Below are positions 6,893-11,327 of a stretch of 11,327 nt of DNA, one piece after another. The position numbers were made by a program, and so were the translations under genes. The notes under the pieces are model-generated. The model was not told the origin of the DNA. It worked only from the letters and a program-made list of their open reading frames with translations, and made no database searches. Each line of letters begins with the position of its first letter. Within the stretch, counting starts at the first letter, position 1. Origin of the DNA: Candidatus Omnitrophota bacterium (GTDB lineage Bacteria > Omnitrophota > Gorgyraeia > Gygaellales > Profunditerraquicolaceae); the NCBI GenBank assembly GCA_030018895.1, contig JASEHM010000011.1, forward strand, positions 1 through 11,327, read 5' to 3'.

Positions 6893-6931
6893 AACGAAGC
6901 ATCGTGTTGTTGCAGGCATATTCGCTTCGTT
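6893..6931 (-). other. Inverted repeat upstream of ymdB
   Basis: AACGAAGC (6893-6900) and GCTTCGTT (6924-6931) are perfect 8-bp inverted repeats with a 23-nt loop, ending 17 nt before the ymdB start. It could form a hairpin in the ymdB leader or be a decayed repeat. Nothing else is recognisable in 6876-6968. Confidence 0.4.
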
Positions 6932-6968
6932 CAAGACGTAAACTTCGTCAAGTAATCTTTCTGTATGT

Positions 6969-7126
6969 CATTTCAAGTAACAGTTCAGCTTCCGGAAATT
7001 CTCGCCTCTCGTTTTTGTCATGCCCGTGAAAACGGGCATCCATTCTGTCATACCCTCTTTGGATTCCCGCTTGCGCAGGAATGACGCCCTGAGTTATTTC
7101 TGAATGCTGAACTGTTACCATTTCAA
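6969..7126. mobile_element. MITE-like element with perfect 13-bp inverted ends and an 8-bp target duplication
   Basis: The 142-bp element 6977-7118 begins GTAACAGTTCAGC and ends GCTGAACTGTTAC, a perfect 13-bp inverted repeat. It is flanked on both sides by CATTTCAA (6969-6976 and 7119-7126), a perfect 8-bp target duplication. There is no coding capacity. Inside are the hairpin ATGCCCGT-GAAA-ACGGGCAT (7020-7039) and a decayed ATTCCCGC...GGAATGAC module (7063-7085). The ends match those at 3797-3992 and 10936. The GTAA terminus plus 8-bp duplication fits IS66-type transposition, so a non-autonomous IS66 derivative is the best guess. Confidence 0.85.
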
Positions 7127-7174
7127 GCGAGACTTGCCAAGGCTAACCTGTGTCATTCCGAGCGAGACCGTAAG

Positions 7175-7317
7175 CAGACTGTGTCGCAATTCGTATTTTT
7201 CGTCATTGCGAGGAGCGAACGAAGTGAGCGGCGAAGCAATCTCCGACGGTGATAGAGATTGCTTCGGGCCTTCGGCCCTCGCAATGACGGTGTTTTTGTC
7301 ATTATGACACAGTCTGA
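7175..7317 (+). repeat. Second copy of the 33-bp-unit plus palindromic-module cassette
   Basis: Positions 7175-7200 match most of the 33-bp unit (CAGACTGTGTCGCAATTCG core). A palindromic module follows at 7201-7289 with perfect 13-bp ends, CGTCATTGCGAGG and CCTCGCAATGACG. It holds the same internal 12-bp inverted repeat, 7232-7243 with 7255-7266, plus a GGGCC-TTC-GGCCC hairpin. A short inverted fragment of the unit (GACACAGTCTGA, 7306-7317) follows. It lies in the same order and orientation as the cassette at 3833-3964. Confidence 0.85.
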
Positions 7318-7321
7318 AGGC

Positions 7322-7382
7322 CGAGTCGAGGAATCTATGTTCTTTTTAGATCTCTCGACTCGCGGAGTTTACTCGGGATGAC
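7322..7382. repeat. CGAGTCGAG palindrome, third module type
   Basis: CGAGTCGAG (7322-7330) pairs perfectly with CTCGACTCG (7354-7362), and the module closes with ACTCGGGATGAC. It lies 60-120 nt downstream of the rny stop. No T-run follows on the minus strand, so it reads as an interspersed palindromic repeat and not as a terminator. Confidence 0.65.
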
Positions 7383-7442
7383 AAAACAATTGCCGCTCGC
7401 ATAACATGTAATGGTATTTCCCTTGTTTACTGACGTATTACT

Positions 7443-8999
7443 TCATTTCGCATATTCAATTGCCCTGGTTTCTCTAATTACAGTAACTTTAATTTGTCCC
7501 GGATATTCCATACCTTCTTCTATTTTTTTACGGATATCACGGGCAAGATTTATTGCCTCAGCATCAGAGATTTTCTCCGGTTGCACGACTATACGAATTT
7601 CTCTGCCCGCCTGTATAGCGTAAGATTTCTCAACCCCCTTAAACAGATTGGCAATAGACTCTAATTTTTCTAAGCGTTTTACATACGTCTCTAGGGTTTC
7701 TCTTCTAGCGCCCGGACGGGAAGCGCTTATGGCATCCGCTGCTATTACTAAAACGCCGTAGATGCTCTGTGGCTCAGCCTCTTCATGGTGGGCCTCAATT
7801 GCAGCTACCACAGTAGGAGATTCATTATACCTCCTGGCTAGGTCTGCTCCGATCTTAGCATGCGTTCCTTCAATTTGGTGGTCAACTGCCTTGCCTATAT
7901 CATGGAGAAGCCCGATACGTCTGGCTAATTTAAAATCCAGTTTTAATTCTGAGGCTATCGTAGCTAAAAGAAAGGATACTTCTTTGGAATGCTGCAGGGC
8001 ATTTTGACCAAAACTGGTCCTGTATTTCAGGCGGCCTAAGAGCTTAATTATTTCCGGATGCAAGCCGCTTGTTCCTGCTTCAAATGCCACGCGTTCACCT
8101 TCTTCGCGGATCTTATCATCCATCTCTTTTTTGGTTTTTTCAACAACTTCCTCAATCCTGCCCGGATGAATTCTGCCGTCGGCAATAAGCTTTTCTAAAC
8201 TTAAACGCGCGATTTCGCGGCGCGTTGCGTCAAAACCGGAAAGAGTGATTGCCTCCGGCGTATCATCAATGATTACATCTACGCCTATGGCTGTTTCTAA
8301 CGCGCGTATATTTCTGCCTTCGCGGCCGATAATTCTGCCTTTCATTTCGTCATTTGGCAATGTTACTACGCTTACTGTTGATTCAACCGTATGTTCTGTG
8401 GCGCAGCGCTGGATTGCCAGGCTTAAGATCTCCCTTGCTTTTTTATCCAAAATATCGCGCAATTCTTCCTCGTGTTTTTTGATAAGGGTTGCTTTTTCAA
8501 TATCCAACTCTTCATTAAGGCGGCTAAGCAAAATCTGTTTTGCCTCTTGGGCAGATAAAGAGGATATTTTTTGCAGCCTTTCCTTTTCTTCGTCAATTAA
8601 GGCATACAAATGCGTTTCTTTTGTTTTTAAGGACTCTTCCTGTTTCCTGGTGCCTTCATATTTGGCCTCAATATCTTTTTCCTTTTTCTCCAGGAGATCA
8701 ACCCTGCGGTCAATGTTCTCTTCTTTTTGAGTGAGCCTTTTTTCCATGTTGACCATCTCAAGCCTTCTATCCTTGGTTTCTTTTTCAAAATCCTGCCGTA
8801 TCCTGTAAAGGAGATCCTTTGCCTCAAGCTCTCCCTCTCTTCGTTTATCAAGCGCATTTTTCCTGGCTTGTTCTAAGATCTGCTCTGCCTGAGTTTCAGC
8901 AGCTTGAATCTTTTTTTCTGCGATAGATTTTCTTAAAAAATACCCTGTAAATACGGCAAGCAGGGCAACAACTATAGATGTTGCTATTATAGTTAGCAT
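7443..8999 (-). CDS. rny: Ribonuclease Y
   Basis: RNase Y is a membrane-anchored endoribonuclease that starts mRNA decay in many bacteria lacking RNase E. The 518 residues show the full plan: an N-terminal membrane helix (about 2-22), a long charged coiled coil (about 25-195), a KH RNA-binding domain with GRIIGREGRNIRALE (221-235), and an HD domain (about 334-430) with H337, the HD pair H366-D367 in LLHDIGK, H404 in EAHHEE, and D422. The C-terminal region (about 430-518) is also family-typical. GGAGG lies 10 nt before the ATG. Upstream is the 5-formyl-THF cyclo-ligase gene, separated by a 179-nt gap full of inverted repeats. The next gene downstream is ymdB, a frequent neighbour in other genomes. 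No missing catalytic residue was seen. Confidence 0.98.
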   Translation of the reverse strand: MLTIIATSIVVALLAVFTGYFLRKSIAEKKIQAAETQAEQILEQARKNALDKRREGELEAKDLLYRIRQDFEKETKDRRLEMVNMEKRLTQKEENIDRRVDLLEKKEKDIEAKYEGTRKQEESLKTKETHLYALIDEEKERLQKISSLSAQEAKQILLSRLNEELDIEKATLIKKHEEELRDILDKKAREILSLAIQRCATEHTVESTVSVVTLPNDEMKGRIIGREGRNIRALETAIGVDVIIDDTPEAITLSGFDATRREIARLSLEKLIADGRIHPGRIEEVVEKTKKEMDDKIREEGERVAFEAGTSGLHPEIIKLLGRLKYRTSFGQNALQHSKEVSFLLATIASELKLDFKLARRIGLLHDIGKAVDHQIEGTHAKIGADLARRYNESPTVVAAIEAHHEEAEPQSIYGVLVIAADAISASRPGARRETLETYVKRLEKLESIANLFKGVEKSYAIQAGREIRIVVQPEKISDAEAINLARDIRKKIEEGMEYPGQIKVTVIRETRAIEYAK

Positions 9000-9018
9000 G
9001 ATTATTTAACCTCCTATA

Positions 9019-9140
9019 AATCGCATCTCGTTGTTCGCGAATCGTATTTCGTTTTCTTTTATGAGATAAAGGCGCAAATAAGCATATTTTTATGCTTTTC
9101 TTTTGCCTAAGATACGAGATACAGACAACAATATGCGATT
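9019..9140. repeat. Long imperfect inverted repeat between the cyclo-ligase gene and rny
   Basis: AATCGCAT (9019-9026) pairs with ATGCGATT (9133-9140). Pairing resumes at GTTGT/ACAAC and TCGTAT/ATACGA. The centre forms its own hairpin, AAGCATA...TATGCTT (9080-9097), flanked by partly matching AGGC...GCCT. The whole 122 bp could fold as one extended stem. It lies in the rny leader if rny is transcribed from upstream. It could be a MITE-type repeat or a structured leader RNA. Confidence 0.6.
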
Positions 9141-9148
9141 ATGCTTTC

Positions 9149-9179
9149 GCCCTGCCTTATAAGCGGGGCAAAGCTTCAT
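9149..9179 (+). repeat. Palindromic repeat abutting the cyclo-ligase stop codon
   Basis: The interrupted palindrome 9149-9169 (GCCCTGCC...AGCGGGGC) is followed by AAAGCTTCAT and ends at the stop codon (9181-9179). It is related to the palindrome inside the GH39-like gene (5692-5725) in the opposite orientation; both share the GCGGGG core and end GCTTCAT. Confidence 0.6.
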
Positions 9180-9745
9180 TACGCAAAGAGAACTTTTTTG
9201 ACGTTTATATCGCGGGTGGCGGCGGGAACAGAAGGTAGAATTTGAAAATTATAAGCTAATGCGACGGTATTAGTGTGCTTGGGGATTTTACCTAGAAAGC
9301 GATCATAGCAACCCTTGCCGCGGCCTAGCCGGGTTCCTTTTTTGTCAAATGCCAATCCCGGAACAACCACCAGGTCAAGGTCTTTAAGGTTAATAATTTC
9401 TTCTATCGCGGGCTGCATTACCCCATAAGGCCCTTTTACTAATTTTGCATCTTTCTTCATAAGAGCGGGCCTCATTGAAATTCCATTTTTTTTCATAACC
9501 GGCACACAAACTATCTTGCCCATTTTTTTTGCAAGTCTAATCATCTCTTCTGTTTTTACTTCACCGCTAAAAGCAATATAAAACATCACAGTCTTTGCTT
9601 TTTTAAAAATTCTTAATCTTAAAAGCCTTTCTTTTATTGTTTTACTTTTTTTGTTTTGAGTTTCCTCCTTCTGTGATTTTAGCTTTAGAAGCATTTTACT
9701 ACGTATTTTTTGCTTTGTCAATTTTATTGCCTTGTTGTTTATCAT
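9179..9745 (-). CDS. 5-formyltetrahydrofolate cyclo-ligase family protein
   Basis: This 188-residue protein matches the 5-FCL/MTHFS family (E. coli ygfA/fau), which converts 5-formyl-THF to 5,10-methenyl-THF with ATP. Diagnostic stretches are VMFYIAFSGEVKTEEMI (53-69), KGPYGVMQP (104-112), VVVPGLAFDKKGTRLG (126-141) and GRGKGCYDRFL (141-151), the last being the nucleotide/substrate loop. The N-terminal part is very lysine-rich. The C-terminus RDINVKKVLFA is a diverged form of the usual HDxxxDxIIT ending and stops right where a palindromic repeat begins. The start is 12 nt after iscU; no clear ribosome binding site is seen, and starts a few codons downstream are possible. Being next to metV, it fits folate C1 metabolism. 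Confidence 0.93.
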   Translation of the reverse strand: MINNKAIKLTKQKIRSKMLLKLKSQKEETQNKKSKTIKERLLRLRIFKKAKTVMFYIAFSGEVKTEEMIRLAKKMGKIVCVPVMKKNGISMRPALMKKDAKLVKGPYGVMQPAIEEIINLKDLDLVVVPGLAFDKKGTRLGRGKGCYDRFLGKIPKHTNTVALAYNFQILPSVPAATRDINVKKVLFA

Positions 9746-9757
9746 GCAAGTTGTAAG

Positions 9758-10180
9758 CTATAAGTTATTATGCTTTTCTTTAATGTTAAAAGGCGGCTCT
9801 TTACCCTGTTTTTTATAATAATCTGCCAGCGCTGCTTTTAGGGCCTGTTCAGCCAACATAGAGCAATGCATTTTTATAGGAGGCAGGCCGCCTAATGCCT
9901 CTGCCACCATTCTATTAGAAATTTGCAATGCCTCTTCAATAGCTTTATTTTTTATTAGCTCTGTAACCATAGAGCTTGTGGCAATAGCAGCGCCGCAGCC
10001 ATATGTTTTAAATTTAGCTTCTATAATAATGTTATTTTCTACTTTTATATATAATTTAAGCACGTCGCCGCAGATAGGGTTTCCTACATTGCCGATGCCG
10101 CTGGCATTAATAATCTCCCCGACATTTCTGGGATGCGTAAAGTGATCCATTACTTTTTCGGAATAAGGAAGTTCTGGCAT
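9758..10180 (-). CDS. iscU: Fe-S cluster assembly scaffold, IscU/NifU N-terminal type
   Basis: The 140-residue protein is a single-domain U-type scaffold on which [2Fe-2S]/[4Fe-4S] clusters are built before transfer. The three cluster cysteines are present: C37 in NPICGD with D39, C62 in YGCGAAIATSS, and C106 in MHCSMLAEQAL with H105 before it. The N-terminal YSEKVMDHFTHPRNVG stretch is typical. The Asp after the first cysteine and single-domain size match IscU/NifU-N; there is no C-terminal Nfu domain. No cysteine desulfurase is in the window. The gene starts 21 nt after metV and ends 12 nt before the cyclo-ligase, so all three are likely co-transcribed. Its presence makes sense beside Fe-S-rich anaerobic enzymes. 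Confidence 0.95.
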   Translation of the reverse strand: MPELPYSEKVMDHFTHPRNVGEIINASGIGNVGNPICGDVLKLYIKVENNIIIEAKFKTYGCGAAIATSSMVTELIKNKAIEEALQISNRMVAEALGGLPPIKMHCSMLAEQALKAALADYYKKQGKEPPFNIKEKHNNL

Positions 10181-10201
10181 AGATTTGCTGGATGAGTCAG
10201 T

Positions 10202-10858
10202 TTAAGAACTAACCATTATCAACTTATGCGGTTTGGTTGTTTTTTTAAAATCCTTTGGTTTTCGAATCTCCTTAAAATTATCAAGTTTTTTTTCCTTTTC
10301 TAACTCTTTATAAATCAAAACCCAGGCACAGTCTTTATCTTTATCAACTTCGCATTTACCTTTATCCACTCCGCCGCAAGGCCCGTTTAAGAGGCCTTTT
10401 GAGCAAACCGTAATCGGGCAAATTCCTCCGGTTACAGCCAGAACGCATTCTCCGCACAAAGAACACTTTTCATAAAAATTACCGCCTGCATCCATTACTG
10501 CGCCGCAGACAGTATTTAACGCGGGTAAAACTGCCTGAGACAGCCTGTTATTCGCCTTTACTGATTGTACCCCTAAGCCGCAGGCAAAAATAAGGATTAC
10601 ATCTGCCTGACGAAGGCCGGAAATATTTTTAGCTAATCCTGTTTTTATTTGCGCTGCTAAGCAAGGCGCATCCGGAATACAGGCGCCTGTTACAATCTTG
10701 CCTTGTTCCTCTAGAAGAGTTTTTATTTTATTAAGTTCTGCTTCGCCCCCTGTCTTGCAGATAGCAGCGCATTCACCGCAGCCAATCAGGAATATTTTAT
10801 TATACCCTTTTAAACTACTTAGTATTTCTGTAAATGGTTTTATTTCTGTAATAATCAT
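10202..10858 (-). CDS. metV: Methylenetetrahydrofolate reductase C-terminal domain protein (MetV-like)
   Basis: This 218-residue, cysteine-rich protein matches the MTHFR_C family, called MetV in acetogens, where it partners the catalytic subunit MetF in methylene-THF reduction of the Wood-Ljungdahl methyl branch. Visible are GCGECAAICKTGGE (26-39; C27, C30, C34), C60 and C66, FACGLG (91-96), and a C-terminal cluster: C132, C135, C138, C147, C152, NGPCGG (159-163), C169 and C177. These are candidate Zn/Fe-S ligands. The last 30 residues are basic and likely flexible. MetF is not in the window; the upstream side holds only the promoter and repeats, so this metV begins its own transcript. No ribosome binding site is seen, in keeping with a near-leaderless start. 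Confidence 0.9.
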   Translation of the reverse strand: MIITEIKPFTEILSSLKGYNKIFLIGCGECAAICKTGGEAELNKIKTLLEEQGKIVTGACIPDAPCLAAQIKTGLAKNISGLRQADVILIFACGLGVQSVKANNRLSQAVLPALNTVCGAVMDAGGNFYEKCSLCGECVLAVTGGICPITVCSKGLLNGPCGGVDKGKCEVDKDKDCAWVLIYKELEKEKKLDNFKEIRKPKDFKKTTKPHKLIMVSS

Positions 10859-10869
10859 ATTTAAATTTT

Positions 10870-10898
10870 ATCATAACTTAAAGCCTTACTCAAGGCAA
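10870..10898 (-). promoter_or_regulatory. Sigma70-type promoter for metV-iscU-cyclo-ligase
   Basis: On the minus strand, TTGCCT (10898-10893) and TATGAT (10875-10870) are 17 bp apart. The -10 ends 11 nt before the metV ATG, so the predicted transcript would have a leader of only about 3-6 nt. This agrees with the absence of a Shine-Dalgarno before metV. Confidence 0.6.
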
Positions 10899-10935
10899 AT
10901 TTTAACCTAGGTAGTATACTTGATTGTGTGTAAAT

Positions 10936-11016
10936 GTACCAGTTCAGCGTTCAGAAGTAAATCAGGGTGTCATTCCCGCTGGAGCCTGCTCTCGTGAAAA
11001 CGGGGGCGGGAATGAC
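10936..11016 (+). repeat. Lone MITE end with a GTCATTCCCGC palindrome
   Basis: GTACCAGTTCAGC (10936-10948) matches the 13-bp MITE end at 12 of 13 positions, and the next 30 nt parallel the right end of the 6977-7118 element read in reverse. A perfect 11-bp palindrome follows, GTCATTCCCGC (10969-10979) with GCGGGAATGAC (11006-11016). No matching opposite end or target duplication was found, so it looks truncated or decayed. Confidence 0.7.
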
Positions 11017-11105
11017 AGAATGTCAATAATTTGTGTCACAGTGTAGTAGTATAAAATAAAGGGGATATTTCCTTTATACATTCGCGGTCACAAGCCAAAA
11101 GGCAT
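11017..11105. other. Non-coding stretch with a small dyad
   Basis: No gene is seen. ATAAAGG (11056-11062) and CCTTTAT (11071-11077) form a 7-bp dyad about 30-50 nt upstream of the plus-strand -35 at 11106. It could be an operator or a chance palindrome. Confidence 0.35.
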
Positions 11106-11134
11106 TTGCAGGGGGTTGTTTAATATGCTATACT
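11106..11134 (+). promoter_or_regulatory. Extended -10 promoter on the plus strand
   Basis: TTGCAG (11106-11111), a 17-bp spacer and TATACT (11129-11134) preceded by TGC (extended -10) make a strong sigma70-type match. The start would be near 11141. It is divergent from the metV promoter. Confidence 0.65.
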
Positions 11135-11140
11135 TTAATT

Positions 11141-11256
11141 AAACATTAGGAAAGCGTTTTCTTTTCGGTGTATTCTGATTGTTGGAGGCAGTCAGGATAA
11201 TAGTGTAATTTATAAACCGGATTGACACAAAAAATGGTCAGTCCGGTTTTCTGTTT
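11141..11256 (+). ncRNA. Putative small RNA or attenuated leader, about 115 nt
   Basis: The stretch runs from the predicted start after the promoter at 11106-11134 to an intrinsic terminator at 11214-11257. It has no convincing open reading frame. Besides the terminator, it can form GGAAAG/CTTTTC (11149-11154 with 11161-11166) and CTGATTG/CAGTCAG (11175-11181 with 11189-11195; one G-U pair), the latter presenting TTGGAGG in the loop. I do not recognise a known family. It may be a free small RNA or a regulated leader of a plus-strand gene beyond the window. Start and end are predictions. Confidence 0.5.
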
Positions 11257-11257
11257 T
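11214..11257 (+). terminator. Intrinsic terminator
   Basis: AACCGGATTGAC (11215-11226) pairs with GTCAGTCCGGTT (11237-11248): 12 bp with one G-U pair and a 10-nt loop. The T-rich run TTTTCTGTTTT (11247-11257) follows directly. Confidence 0.8.
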
Positions 11258-11290
11258 AGAGAAACAAAGAAGGGGTCATTCGTAAATAAC

Positions 11291-11320
11291 TTGATAGTAT
11301 TTGCATAAGTCTTTGATAAT
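11291..11320 (+). promoter_or_regulatory. Possible promoter at the window end
   Basis: TTGATA (11291-11296) and GATAAT (11315-11320) each match consensus at 5 of 6 positions, with an 18-bp spacer. An AAGGGGG run that could begin a ribosome binding site follows at the last bases. The gene it would serve lies outside the window. Confidence 0.4.
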
Positions 11321-11327
11321 AAGGGGG

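Noticed and set aside
6352..7029. 225-codon plus-strand frame opposite ymdB
   Set aside because: The ymdB frame carries all family motifs; this frame has no recognisable domain and ends in repeat DNA.
7104..7307. Plus-strand 67-codon open frame
   Set aside because: It lies wholly within MITE and palindromic repeat DNA, with no ribosome binding site and no recognisable protein features.
7322..7362. Terminator after rny
   Set aside because: A strong stem without a T-run on the minus strand; better explained as an interspersed palindrome.
8245..8857. Open frames opposite or out of frame with rny
   Set aside because: They are shadows of the coiled-coil and KH coding sequence, which is clearly the real frame.
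9019..9179. 6S RNA between the cyclo-ligase gene and rny
   Set aside because: 6S normally precedes this gene, is longer and has a defined central bubble; here the stretch follows the gene and looks like repeats.
10859..11327. tRNA or protein gene in the right-hand gap
   Set aside because: No cloverleaf with a TTC loop and no frame with a start, ribosome site and protein-like composition was found.

Overview
The window reads as a gene-dense, fairly AT-rich stretch of an anaerobic bacterial chromosome. All ten genes I can support lie on the minus strand, so transcription runs from high to low coordinates. A MetV-type MTHFR C-terminal protein and a clostridial-type 2x[4Fe-4S] ferredoxin point to anaerobic C1 and ferredoxin metabolism. 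The gene order and the heavy load of short palindromic repeats resemble uncultured Omnitrophota (OP3)-type genomes. That placement is inference only; there is no rRNA or tRNA here to confirm it.

Layout in transcription order. (1) 10858-9179: metV, an iscU/nifU scaffold gene and a 5-formyl-THF cyclo-ligase gene, closely spaced (21 and 12 nt gaps). They sit behind a good sigma70-type promoter that would make an almost leaderless mRNA. Two of the three serve folate C1 metabolism and one builds Fe-S clusters. (2) 9178-9000: a gap holding two palindromic repeats. (3) 8999-7443: rny (RNase Y). (4) 7442-6876: a 567-nt repeat-filled gap. (5) 6875-6093: ymdB-type phosphodiesterase. (6) 6092-5943: a gap with 21-bp periodic repeats. 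(7) 5942-3993: a secreted GH39-like protein whose acid/base glutamate is replaced by alanine. (8) 3992-3771: a second MITE-like insertion. (9) 3770-101: xseA, xseB, dxs and a KorD-like ferredoxin, tightly packed (4-nt and 19-nt overlaps). Together the core set serves RNA turnover (rny, ymdB), DNA repair (xseAB) and isoprenoid precursor synthesis (dxs).

The most informative part is the non-coding DNA. A MITE-like family has 13-bp terminal inverted repeats (GTAACAGTTCAGC) and 8-bp target duplications: one complete copy lies at 6977-7118, one diverged copy at 3797-3992, and one lone end at 10936. Undoing the 3797-3992 insertion puts the GH39-like stop only 18 nt from the xseA start, so the element appears to have split an operon junction. 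The elements carry palindromic modules that share GTCATT/AATGAC ends, and a 33-bp repeat unit recurs at 1-66, 3833 and 7175. Related palindromes occur at the end of the cyclo-ligase gene and in frame inside the predicted signal region of the GH39-like gene.

At the far right (10859-11327) no gene is visible. On the plus strand an extended -10 promoter is followed about 75 nt beyond the predicted start by a strong intrinsic terminator. This would make an RNA of roughly 115 nt: either a small RNA or an attenuated leader for a gene outside the window. A second promoter-like pair follows at the window end.
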